Source: Erodium maritimum
Lineage: Eukaryota > Streptophyta > Magnoliopsida > Geraniales > Geraniaceae
Direction: 5' to 3'
Length of the DNA stretch: 64,000 nt
Assembly (NCBI GenBank): GCA_963921825.1
Contig: OY997593.1
Coordinates: 45,523,111-45,587,110, forward strand
Below the pieces are notes generated by a model that had not been told where the DNA came from, made no database searches, and was given only the letters and a program-made list of their open reading frames with translations. Both the position numbers and the translations under genes were made by a program. Of this stretch, positions 13,226-24,800 are shown one piece after another. Each line of letters opens with the position of its first letter. Positions within the stretch are counted from its first letter, which is position 1.

Positions 13226-14453
13226 GTAAGTCGTAAAGTCATAAGTAACACTTATGTAGACAAGAGACCCGCACCTCGTGCGTCTCACACCGAAAACAAA
13301 GGTTCGATCAAGTACAAGGACGTTCACGCACGTCTCACAAGTCACCCAAGTTTACAGCTCTTAAGCTTAGTAGATATATAAACCCATATATAATAGCACA
13401 CAAGTTCGCATCTCTATGCGTCTCACAACAACAACCAGCGATTTAAGCAATCAACCACCCACTCCCACAGGAGGGTTCCAACTCAAGCACACCACACAAA
13501 GCACAAATCAACAGGCATACCCCTTGCTCGGGTATCCTTTCACAAAGAGGGGTTTAGTACTTAACACCAATCAATTCAATAATCACCCTTAGCCTTTCCT
13601 TCCCTTCCATAAATTCCCACTTTTTAACTTCTACCCAAACCTTTCCATATCGATCTCATGTTGTTACAACCTGATCCAGGCGTCCCCGAACCTCATTGTA
13701 ACAACTTGACATCGTACCATCACGTTGACTGCAGTGGCACCCCTGAGTCGCCCCGTGATAGTACAAACACTTTAGTTCTACCAAACTTTCGGCATGACCC
13801 ATTCGTATTTTCCCTTAACCCTTCGCTTAAGCGGGACAAGTACCAACCCAAATTCACAAAACAAAAGTACGCAGAGTTCTCATGCTCGGCCAAAAACACC
13901 ACACAGTCAATAAACGGAGTTCTCGTGCGCCCAAATACTACGGGGTGCTCGTGCCCCAAACTCGCCATCCACGGGCACACAGGGTTCTCGGGCCCCAAAT
14001 CTCAACACTAAACACAAGCACACATGGAGTACTCATGCTCCAGAAAAGCGGTCAACCACAAGTCAACACTTGAACAAGACCAAACTACAACTTGAAAATT
14101 TTCGAAAAGATCCACCACAATGGCAACACCACCAACCGTTGGCTCACTCTACAATGGATGCTTAGCGGGTCGATCATTGCCCGTTAATCCAATTCCGATC
14201 TCAACCATTCGGCTTCACCGATCACTAGGGAGAGGATACCAATCAAGTAATGCAAACATTGTAGTGTAAGGATTTCATTTAGAACAAACATTAAGACAAC
14301 TCACGACCCATGTCGTTCCAACTCTCTGCGTCAATGTTTCCAAATCGCGTCACTGAGTATCACGACTCAGATTCCCTAACTCTACCCACCTAATTGACTT
14401 CGGTCCGAGGTTTGAAAACCAGTTCACAAGACACCTGTCTCAAATGAAACCAG

Positions 14454-14465
14454 GCTCTGATACCA
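14454..14465 (-). other. Primer binding site, unit 2
   Basis: Second copy of the TGGTATCAGAGC site (as its reverse complement), three bases from the edge of LTR c. Confidence 0.9.
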
Positions 14466-14468
14466 AAT

Positions 14469-17302
14469 TGTCACGCCCCAAATCCGGTTCTTGCCCGGAC
14501 TCGAGGCATGACTAGTAATAAATGATTTAAAAGGCAATAACTCAACAATAAGTTCCTGAAAAACTCCAATATGAAACTCAAATCCACAAAATTCGGTTTA
14601 AAACATAAATAACCCTCCAGGGGTGTAATAATAATCCTCCACGAGGTTTGTTCCAACAGAAATAAAATAAAAGCGAAGTCTCTATAGACACCCACACCAA
14701 GAAACTCCCGAGCCTCTACTCCTATCTCAAGCCTGTACACACCACAATAAACTCATAGGGGTGAGCTTGCGCTCAGTAGGGAAAATACATAACAAGGTGG
14801 ACTTTTAAACTCAATAAATTCAACCGTAAGCCGACAAGATAATTCTTAACAAACACGAGAATAGGTAATCCAGTCAATGTCGTGGTACATGAGGTCACCA
14901 CCCTCCGATCCACATATGATGTGTCATCTCGGATTTTCCCTCAAATCCAGAGGAGACGCATATCATTGAAGCAACCGGAAACAACCCTTCGGGGCGCTTA
15001 TCATCGGGATTCTCATAAACGTCTCCAAAGGATTTTATGTCCTCGGGAACCAAGGTAATGCTCTCGCAGGACGCATACCCTTGGATGAATCAACAAGTAA
15101 CCATTATATCATCCTACACCGGACTCCTCAACGGTGTAGGTACCATACCGTATCAACAATAATCACTATCTCATCCTACACCGGACTCCTCAACGATGTA
15201 GGTACCATATCGTATCAACAATAATCACTATCTCATCCTACACCGGACTCCTCAACGGTGTAGGTACCATACCGTATCAACAATAATCACTATCTCATCC
15301 TACATCGGACTCCTCAACGGTGTAGGTACCATACCGTATCAACAATAATCACTATCTCATCCTACACCGGACTCCTCAACGGTGTAGGTACCATATCGTA
15401 TCAATATTAATCAGATAACAATTGAGTAACACACTCAACCGACACACGAAGCAATCCAATCCCAACAACCACCAATTCACTATCACACATAGCTCACACA
15501 TCACCGTTTCACCACAACACGCAGCACACGAATCACACAATCACAACTTACCGTTCACTTACCAGTCTCGACCCATCGGGGCATCGATCACCTGATTGCA
15601 CCGCTCGGTGCAACCAGTCATACTCGATGCTCCAAGCAATCATTTAAGGAATCAAGCAATCATCCAAATACAGCCAACAGTCCAATACGAGTTCAATCAA
15701 CCAAACATGAAAACCTTCCAACGAGCATTCAAATATGCAATTCAACTAGTTCCATTAGACTCTTTAGCCTATCCACTAAGCAACCACACAACCAAGCATG
15801 TGATCCTAACACGCAACTAATCCGAGGGCTTTGCCAAGGCCACTCTACCAGTAAAACAATTCTCAAGTATTGAAAGCGAGTTACACTAGTGATTGGCATC
15901 CTATTCATTCACCACTAGATACTTCTGGTTATTAGTAATTGAAAGACAATTATTCTAGTTATTCGCATCCTATAGGCATTTCTAGGACCTTTCCGATTTT
16001 ATTAACCTAACATGCATACTAAGCATTTAAACGAGAGGTTAAGACTTTCCCTACCTCGAGGTCTTCCTCTCAACACTCTGATGATAAGCTCGGTGGTCAC
16101 CACTCCGTTCTTCACACGAGTCCCGGCGTGATCTTTGCTCTTCTAGCTCGGGTCCAAGCCCTTGCTCTCGGGCGAAGTCCCGTCTAGATTTGACAAAGAA
16201 AAGTCTAATCAATAAAGATAAAAGTCCAAGGGTCCTCTGATTTAACCAAGAATTTCCCGTTCAAAAACTCACCTTGAGTTCGTTAAACCGGTTAATTAAA
16301 TCTGATTTTAAAACGGTTTCCTTAACAGTCCGATTGACCCGGATCCGAACCTGAACCCGGTCCAGACCCGGTCCTGAAGTCCAACGGGGCCCAAGGCCCG
16401 AGTCCACAATGGGCCAAGGCCCAAGCGTGGCCCAAGACTGTCTTCTGGCCCAGGTCCACACTGAAACGAAGCTCGTGCTTCCTGGCCTGATCTGGGGACG
16501 TAACAGAACCGGTTCTAGGGTTCCGGCCAGTTCGCCGGCGGCGGGCGGCGGCGGTGTAGCTTCAAGGGGGGACGACCGGAAGGAGAGAGGCGTCGGGACC
16601 TCCGGCGAGATCGTGGCCGTGGCTTTGGTGGTCGGGACGCGGCCCAATCTCCTTCCCTGACCCAGATCTAGCGATTCCGAGTGGGTCTCCGGCGCGGGGC
16701 TCTCGATGCTCGTCGTGGTCGGCGAAGCTCGCCCCCAACGAGCTCGGGAGGAGGGACTTGAGGTTGGAGAGGGCGGACGGTACGAGTCCGAGTTGTCCCC
16801 TCCGTCGCCGGTGCGGTTGAAGCCCTGGACGGCGAAGCAGAGTACGGTGCTCGGGGTTCCGGCGCTGGTGTCCGCGCGAGAGGGAGAACAAAGGAGGCGA
16901 GAGGGCTTCGTCAGCTCTGATACGGGACGGCAGGTGAACGTGGAGGAGGATGGCCGGAGGAGGGAGGAGCTCGACGGCGAGGCTCTGGATCGGGAGCTCG
17001 AGAGAGAAAGAGCTGAGGAAGAGGGAGCCTCGAGAAGCGTGCTTGACACTGATGAAATGGGCGGCGCCTCAGTGTATTTGTGCGTAGGGTTTGGCTGCAC
17101 AGGCACTGGGCCGGTTCACGCGTGGGCTCGGCTGGAGCCTGAGTTGGGCCGGTCTGGTCCAGGATTCCCTTTAGCCCAAAAACAAAACCCTTTCCCCCTT
17201 TTTTTTTTTATTTTTCCTTCTCCAAATTCACTCGTTGCGAAAACCCACCTTGACGTTTCGATTTTCAAATAAAACCCTTTGGAATTTACGTGGGGTTTTA
17301 CA
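14469..17302 (-). mobile_element. Complete LTR (copy c), outer 5' LTR of the array
   Basis: 2834-bp LTR, TG...CA. It differs from LTR b at roughly eight sites I could see, most of them in the last 1.2 kb (for example near 16340, 17133, 17162, 17210 and 17274). It ends at 17302. The adjoining five bases ACACA are the candidate target duplication, whose partner lies left of the window. Confidence 0.9.
15106..15405. repeat. 62-bp tandem repeat, five copies, inside LTR c
   Basis: Counterpart of 6571-6870, with the same five copies and the same stem-disrupting variants in the same order. Confidence 0.9.
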
Positions 17303-20042
17303 ACACATATCATCGGTACTCCCGGAAATGTTCTCACAAGGAACACATATCATCGGGACTCCCGGAAATGTCTCCAAAGGGACACAGATCATCGGGGTGA
17401 AACTAGGAGGAAAGGTTCGACCGGGATCGACCGGGGGCGGTTATTACAAAATAGGAGGAAAGGTCGTCGAAGGTAGCAGCAAGAGAGACGGGGTCGAGAG
17501 AGTCGTCGGAGGAATAGGAGCATCCAGAGACGGTGTTGTAGAAATCTTTGTGGATTTAGGATTTCTGCGGCGGCGCTCCTTCAGAGGTGAGAGGACCTTG
17601 GATGAAGGGTGTGGCGGTAGTGAGGGGACAAGTCACAATGCTTGCATGGCTGCAGGAGATAACGGGACGAGACCGACTGCCTCCGACGGCTTGACAGCGG
17701 CGGGGGCAGGAATAGGGAGACTAGTACCATAGGGCTAGGGTTAGGTTTCCTTGGGAGGACCCTCGATAGAGCGAGAGAGAATTCTTATTTTTATATAGTT
17801 ATGTCACAACTTTGTTAACCCAATGCGGTAAACAATACACTTACGGACATCAGATTCCATGAGAAAAATAAAACTAACAAAATTCCCTACCATCTTTCCT
17901 CTTCGTTTGCTTGTTCCTCCCATAGCGTTTCGGATGCTTGTAGGTGAAGGCATGTGGTTGTTGACACGGGTTACGGCCGGAGCTTCTGTTTCCTTGGCGA
18001 ACATGGGTTGTGGAAGACTCTCGTCGATGCTGCCTCACAAGTCTCGGGCTCGTGAACCAGAACTAGTAGCGAATCGGATCTGTTAGGCCGTGTCGTTTGG
18101 TGCTCGTGTTGTTATGTCGGCGACGTTGCTCGCCCTGCAAGCTCCGATCTCTGTGTCCGGAGACCTGGGCTGTCCGTTCACTTCTTGTGGTGGGGAGGGT
18201 GGTCGGAGCGTTGCTGGTTCGCTAGTGTTTGCCTCCAGCCATATTTCACTATGGAGTTCTTCGTTGTTGGACCTTGCCGAAATAGAATCTTGGCTGCTTC
18301 TGGGTTGCTTGCAGGAGGGTTGGGTTGCCGGTCCTCTAGCATAGCTCCTTCCTGGCTCACCGGAGACGGGATTACCTCGTCGTAGCTCATCTTTGGTTGC
18401 CCCTTTTGGCCGGAATCAAGGACTCCGTTTAGGTTCTCGAGTTCTCTTTCGTCGAAGGGGGTCACAGGTGTGTTGTATTTTCTCAAATATGTGTGATTTG
18501 GGGCTTTGGTTTTTGTGCCAATGCTTTGTTGTGCCTTTTCCATGGTGTGGTGCAACTTGACTGACGTGTGTTGTTCGGGGGGTTATCCGACGGAGTTGAC
18601 TGTTGCATTTCTTGCTGGTTTGGTGTCACATTTTTCTGGTTTTGGGTTGGATCGTGCTCAGTATAACTACATACCTTCCCCCACGGGTCCTCGTTATTGG
18701 CCGGTGAGGGGTTACAGGTCACGGTTTCGGAACGATCAGCTCGAATTTTAGCCTCATTTTCTCAGAAATGTTGACTTGGAGATCTGAGCTCGTACTCGGT
18801 AGAAATACAAGTCATTCCCCTTTTGGGCCTTTTATCAGCGTTGATCAGAATTAGGTATTGGAGGGATGAGTTCGAGCTTCATATTCTGCTCTGTCTCTCG
18901 CGGTCTCGACGAAGCGGTCTCTACGAAGGAGCTTCTCTCGGGTCATTGGAGGTGTCTAGTTCTAGCTTTGGTCATGGGACGCGCTTCTTCATCCTATAAG
19001 GTGTGGATCATTGCGGAGATGCTGTAGTTGCATCTGGTGGTTTGTATGATTGCTTGGCATTCTGTTTGAATTCCGGTCATAGGACACGTTTCTTCATTCG
19101 TCTGGGTGTTGATCGTCGTAATTCTAGTAGTTCGTCGAGGTTTTGATATTGGATTTGGAGGACTGAGTACGTGCACCAATGTATATTCCGTCCGTCACGG
19201 TCTCGACAGTGGAGCGTCTTTCGGGTCATTGTAGGTGTCTAGTTCCAGCTCTGATCGTGGGATGCGCTTCTTCATCCTATAGGGTGTGGATCATTGCGGG
19301 CCTGCTCTCCCTGCTTCTGGTGGTTCGTCTGGTTGCTTTCCATTTCGCTTCAGCTCCGGTCGTGGGACGCGTTTCTTCATCCATCTAGGTGTTGATCGTC
19401 GTGGATCTATCGGATCGTCGTGGTACAAATATTGGTATAGCTCTCTCTTCAGCTTAAGATTTATGACCTCGCATTGCTCCTTTACCAATTTCTGTTTGAT
19501 ATTTATCAAGACATCATTATTCCTAGCACATGTTTTGATTCACGAACTTCAGCTACCAAATTGAAGCCTGAACTTCCCTCTATCCATTTCTACCACTGGT
19601 TTCAATTTCCGGAGGCTTAAAAACGCAGATTTCAAGCTTCAAAGTCAGTTGAACACCAACTCGGATTCAAGGACATTTTGGGTCATTTTTTAGCTACGTT
19701 TTGACGATCTAAGCTAGGAATTGTCATTCCTAGCACGGGTCTTTATTTTATTTCTTCTTTTCCTTTGCTTAATGTTGATTTCATCGTATTTAGCTCTATG
19801 GCTCGTGAGTAGTCACTCCAAGCCATGGATGTCGTTGTAAATATATAGTAGTTTAACTTATGCATGAGGTTATTCATTTGTGGTATTAGATGATGATTTT
19901 TGCGATAATGAGTAATTATTTACAATGTTTCAGGTGGTACCAATGGAGGCAAATATGTTGAGGCCGGAGATATATGTATTATTGCTCGACTAATTTTTGT
20001 TACTAGTGATGCCTTGTTTTTATTTAAACATAGAAATGAACA
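17303..20042. other. Intergenic DNA with retroelement fragments, no convincing gene
   Basis: 17303-17400 carries two and a half copies of a roughly 45-bp motif (ATCATCGGGACTCCCGGAAA) resembling part of the array LTR near 6465-6520, so the array probably inserted into a related LTR. Minus-strand frames at 18722-18178 are Asn/Gln/Pro-rich and could be the tail of a LINE ORF1, but no zinc knuckle is visible and I do not recognise them. 18850-19435 is a two-copy repeat listed separately. 19440-20042 is AT-rich and I see nothing coding in it. Confidence 0.5.
18850..19435. repeat. Imperfect two-copy direct repeat, about 290 bp
   Basis: Copies near 18850-19145 and 19146-19435 share ordered blocks: GGTCTCGAC, CGGGTCATTG, AGGTGTCTAGTTC, GCGCTTCTTCATCCTATA, GTGTGGATCATTGCGG and GGTGTTGATCGTCG. 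Divergence is substantial, so the duplication is old. Its function is unknown. Confidence 0.8.
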
Positions 20043-21353
20043 TCATTGCAAGTCCATAGGAGTTGGGTCCAAGGAAGCAAACTTGAGGAGGTCCTCATCA
20101 GCAGCCAATACGGCCATGTCCTCTTCTCCCAATGTCACCCATACCTCTATCCCATCACCCTTTCCTGGTGTTTCTATCAAGAACACCATGTTCTGATACA
20201 CAAGTCCTTGTATGGCGCCGGGGCTGACCCATATCGGCTTCCCCCACCCGAAATCAGATTCATATATCCCCACCTTACACACGCTGCTACACATGAAATA
20301 GTCCGTGTTTTCCACGGAAAACGCCTTCCCCAACTCCTCAAGACACCCAATGACCTTGTCATTGCCAATCCCTTGTTTGCCATCAACAATGAGTTTTGTT
20401 ATAGCTCTTCTCTGGGCACCTACAAGTGCCGGCAGCTCTGCCTTCCCGTTGCATTGAGCCGCTGCAAGCCAAATCATGTTCCCGACCGCGTGATCCGGTA
20501 TAGCCTCTGAGGTCATCCACTTCTTCCCTCTAAGGTTCACTGTATGGGTCCAAGCAGACGCCTTCTGATAGCCGTATCTGGCTTTGGAGATGGCCATGGC
20601 CCGCTCCCACACGAACGCTGCCACTGATTCCACCCGGCTGGGATGCTCCACGAATGACGGGCTAGCTGCCTCCCCTTTTAAGGTTGCTATTGCTCCCAAA
20701 TTGAACACAAATCTCCTGGTAACGCACCTCCCAAACTTGAGCAGGGCGGGCCAAATGGACAGCATTTTGTCCCGTGGCAGGGACTCCACCTGAGGAAACA
20801 GAGTGGGTGCGCTGAAATCAGGCCTGACGGGCGTGTCAGTGCAGCCACGAGCGTTGGCTCCCCACAGGTGGAGAAGGGTTGTGGAGGTGGGGCCGTCGAT
20901 GATCTTGTGGGAGGTCTTGGTGCCGAGGGCAATCCCGCCGCAGCTGAAAAGGTTCACCTGAATTGCAACCGGACAGATTTCGGTGACTTGGGGAAGCAGC
21001 TTGGCAATCAGCATCCTGTCCGGTCTGGTGAGCAGCTCTGAGAGAGAGCAGTTGGCTCTGGCTTCAAAGTAGGGGATTCCCTCGTCGTTGCAGTCAATGT
21101 GCAGATCATCTTTGATCCGTCCAGCAAACATGTAAATCGTCCTTAAAATTTCTGACAAGGATTCCCTCATTCGTCTTAATTTCGTGTCGATAACTTGGGG
21201 ACCGTCATGGGCGTGGTTTGCGTAGAAGAAGACCATGGGGACATGCGCCGGAGGCATGAGTTGATCCAGAACCGAAAGCTTATAGGTTTGAAGATGGGGT
21301 GGGGTTGGGGACGACGGTTTCACGGCATGTTCACACATCACTTCAATCTCCAT
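20043..21353 (-). CDS. BAHD acyltransferase (vinorine synthase-like)
   Basis: A single-exon frame of 436 aa encodes a BAHD-family enzyme, which transfers an acyl group from an acyl-CoA to an alcohol or amine of a specialised metabolite in the cytosol. The catalytic HxxxD motif is HKIID (residues 149-153) and the structural DFGWG motif is at 367-371; both are intact and spaced as usual. Further family marks are LSVLDQLMPP near residues 26-35, the NLRGK stretch near 273 and GNMIW at 291. Family members are usually 420-460 aa, so the protein looks complete. I chose the Met at 21353: the frame stays open for 69 more codons upstream to 21560, but that part is unlike any BAHD N-terminus. The closest resemblance is to the vinorine synthase/stemmadenine acetyltransferase-like clade. 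The substrate cannot be inferred. It lies about 500 bp downstream of the DUF760 gene, on the same strand. Confidence 0.93.
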   Translation of the reverse strand: MEIEVMCEHAVKPSSPTPPHLQTYKLSVLDQLMPPAHVPMVFFYANHAHDGPQVIDTKLRRMRESLSEILRTIYMFAGRIKDDLHIDCNDEGIPYFEARANCSLSELLTRPDRMLIAKLLPQVTEICPVAIQVNLFSCGGIALGTKTSHKIIDGPTSTTLLHLWGANARGCTDTPVRPDFSAPTLFPQVESLPRDKMLSIWPALLKFGRCVTRRFVFNLGAIATLKGEAASPSFVEHPSRVESVAAFVWERAMAISKARYGYQKASAWTHTVNLRGKKWMTSEAIPDHAVGNMIWLAAAQCNGKAELPALVGAQRRAITKLIVDGKQGIGNDKVIGCLEELGKAFSVENTDYFMCSSVCKVGIYESDFGWGKPIWVSPGAIQGLVYQNMVFLIETPGKGDGIEVWVTLGEEDMAVLAADEDLLKFASLDPTPMDLQ

Positions 21354-21866
21354 AGTGCAGTTGCTGTTAGTTTCTTCTTGATCAGCAAAAGCTATCTGCT
21401 GTTTGCAATTTAAAGGCACAGCATCGAGCCTACAATCTGCAACATGAATACTAAATGCCAACAACAATATTACACAACAGCTTCTTTCTTTAGTTGGACT
21501 AAACGTCCCCTTGTGCTTTGTTTCACCTTGTTCTATGCACTTTTTTTGTTTTTTTTCCATTGACTTTTCTTCTCCTCCCCTAGTGAAATTCAGATACTAT
21601 GGTTCCTCCATTCGGCCAAACTAACTGGTAATTGACTCAAGAATAACATGCCTGTTGCAACTAGTATAGCAATCTTTAACATTCCATCAAAATGTTGAAA
21701 CAAGCAACAGTCATGGAATAGCTTGTCTCGCATTAATAGTTTGTTTGTATACATCCTATAATGAAACATGCTTTTGCTTCAGCACATCTGGCCATTCCTT
21801 GGATCAAGGAATATAACTATGGCTCTTCTCTGCAACTTCCATCATGTACAGAGCCAAGCATTGTAC
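21354..21866. other. BAHD upstream region and DUF760 3' flank
   Basis: A 513-bp spacer between the BAHD start and the DUF760 stop codon. It should hold the BAHD promoter and 5' leader and the DUF760 3' untranslated region. I cannot place a TATA box or poly(A) signal with confidence. Confidence 0.5.
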
Positions 21867-24800
21867 CTAAATATTTTCTCCAGGAGGTAACTCTGCAAGC
21901 TTTGGAGGAGCACCAAGCACCCGTTCCATGTCATAGCGAACTTCAATATTGCGAATGCTGTACCCGACCATCATCAACCAATAAAGAAGCTTTCCAAGTT
22001 CTGGTGCTGACGTCACCACCGGACTAGTCTGTTTACAAGAGATGACATTGTTCAACAGCCATACCCACATTAATATCCACGGAATTGATCTAGTAGTAAA
22101 CTTTACTATCATATATATACGTGGAGAGGGAGAATGGGCAGCGGTTTTGGAGTTTCAGATTTTTCATTAAGATTTGATATTTACATTCCACTCCTACCCT
22201 TGAGAGGATTGAAAATGTGGAGCATGGGATTTTAGAATGTGTTTAGTACTATGCCAAGTTGAGAGAACGGAAATATACTATTATACTAGCCTTCTACAAC
22301 TAATTTCTTAATACATGTTCAATGTAATCTTAGTCATTGATAAGACTAACTTCTGTTCTGTATGCACTTGCTTAACCCTTCTGGCCGCGATTGGATTCTA
22401 TTTGTGTGGGAACGAAAATCACCACTCCCTTGTGTAAATAAAAAGTTATATCACATTACCCCATTTTCATTACCATTAATGTAAATGAGAATCCATTGCT
22501 TCTCAAATTGGGGTGATTCTCTCACATAAAAGTAATCTAAAACAACCTTTATAAAAACTAAGGGATAATTACGAAAAGCTACATAAAAGTATACATGTTT
22601 TACAAATGACTACACAAATATATAAACTCATCATCTGACCATATCAAACTATCCATCAATTATCGTTGTCAGGGTTTTGGGTCAACTCTGTTAGCTTTTT
22701 ATGGAAATGACGAAAATGCCCTCCGCATTAGAACCCTAATGACTCACCTGAATTTACAAATTACAAAAATGTGCCTCCTTCCTTTCAAATTTACAAAAAT
22801 GCCATAACAAATATTTTAAATTCTATTTCCTTATTTTCATTATCTAGTTTCCATTTTCAGGAGTTCAATTTTTTTTTCTTTCTCAATTGTTCTCAGGCTT
22901 TGTTATGGGCATCAATCTTTACTGGTTCTTCTTCCCCGACCGCGTTACCTCCAACAAACCCCAAACCCAAATTTCATCAAGGAGACACATCTGAAGGTGA
23001 AGAGTGGATTGAGGACGATGGTTGAGGCGACGCTATGTTTAGTGTTGTTTTTTTTTTTCATGAGGCCTTGGTCTGCTTGAAACTGTTTGTTAATCATTAG
23101 TTTTTTTTGTTTTTTTCTTTTTTAAAGTTTTCCTGCCGTTAACCTTTTGGAGATTGTGGTATGGGGTTATTGAGGACAGGATTCACAAAGGAGCCATTGT
23201 ATATGTGTAGAGGATTTGAGCTTCTGTGTTCAGGTTGGTGTTCTCTGGTCAATTACTTGGTTCATGCGACGGGTTGGTGTTTTGTCGCTGGGCCGTTTGG
23301 ATGGGTATAGGCTGGCGGAAGTGGAGGTTTTGACGTCCCGTGGGGTTTTTTCTTGTTTCTTGTCATGGTTTTTGTCTATGGTTAGGCCGAGGCCTTGTTC
23401 CGTTTCTTTTTAGGTTGCCTCCCTAGTTTTTCTGGTAATGGGTTTGGCTCATTTTGCCTCCTGCATGTTAATCCTCTTTTTGTTACCGTTTCCCGGTTGG
23501 CATTTCTTTGATATCCTTTCCTAGTATCCTCTCCTTCCCAGTGAGTGAAACTTTTTTCAATAAAAATATGTGCTTACAAAAAAAAAAGACAGAGAGCTTG
23601 CATTTGGATTTTGTAAATTGGTCAAAAAATTATAGTGTTCATCTCAAGAACAAAAAATTAATGGATAATTGTCCAAAACTACCCTTAAGTTTCGTCCACG
23701 TTCTGTGGCTACCCTAAAGTTTCGTCCACACACTTCTATCAAAAAAACGGACGAAATATTCCGTTTCTGTTATGCACGTGACCCATGTACATGTTAAGGG
23801 TAAAGTGAAATTATCATTTTACTCTTAACATCTAAACCCTTTGACTTTTGCAAGGAAAAATACCATTTTACCCTTTTAAATAATAAATAAATAAACAAAT
23901 AAAATAAAATAATTTCTGATTAATTTATAAAATCTGTTTTAAATCAAACATTAATTTTAAAATATAAAATTAAAAAAATCAATTTTAATTTTATAAAATA
24001 CGTTATAATTCAGATTTTATTTTTAACCTTAAAATACAGAAATAATAATAATAATTAATTAATTAAAAAAATATTGAGAAATAAAAAATTGAATTAATTA
24101 AAGCTAATTAAAACATTAATGAGTTATTAAGGATTTAATAAAGTAAGGGGTATAATCGTCTTTCAATTCATCTACTTAAATTTCAATTCAAACATATAAG
24201 GGTAAAATAGTCATTTTAGATTCTCCTGTTAAGTTTTCCAGACAAAAATGTGTGGACGAAATTTTAGGGTAGCCACAGGGCGTGGGCGAAACTTTGTGCA
24301 CCAAAATGTTTGTGAACGAAACTTTGAAGTAATTTTGGACAATTATCCCAAAAATTAAATTATGAATGAAGAAAGAACATGGAAAGGTAGATAGGCATCC
24401 AGACCATCCTGTGCACCTCCAAACCAGCATCCTCAAGAACTCGGATTTCGGTCTCGGCCCAGATGAAAATTACCCTGATTCAGATTCTCTCTAGTTATCC
24501 GGCGAGACTCAGATCGACAAGGAGCTCGAGAAAGATTAATCTAAACGCGGGTCTGGAATTTTAAGATAGTTTCGGACAATTATCCCAAAAATTAAATTAT
24601 GGATGAACGAAGAACATGGAAAGGTAGATCTGTGCATCCAGACCATCCCGTGCACCTCCACACCAGCATCCTCAAGAACTCGGATTTCGGTCTCGGCCCA
24701 GATGAAAATTACCCCGATTCAGATTCTCTCTTGATGTCCGGCGAGACCCAGATCGACAAGGAGCTCGAGAAAGATTGATCTAAACGTGGGTCTGGAATTT

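Larger units (their letters stand above)
8769..14468 (-). mobile_element. Internal region, unit 2, of the tandem array
   Basis: Copy of 234-5933 offset by 8535 bp, nearly identical. It carries the same PPT-side and PBS-side signals and the same broken gag and integrase remnants. Confidence 0.9.

Noticed and set aside
1-17302. Satellite or centromeric repeat array
   Set aside because: The 8.5-kb unit has LTR boundaries, PBS and PPT in the right order, so it is a retrotransposon tandem and not a satellite.
17235-17732. 165-codon plus frame crossing the array boundary
   Set aside because: Starts inside LTR c and runs into unrelated flanking DNA. Gly/Arg-rich with no recognisable domain.
20046-20510. 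154-codon plus-strand frame opposite the BAHD gene
   Set aside because: Shadow of the real minus-strand gene, which has the full motif set.
21354-21560. N-terminal extension of the BAHD enzyme by 69 codons
   Set aside because: The extension has no BAHD similarity, and the family N-terminus begins at the Met at 21353.
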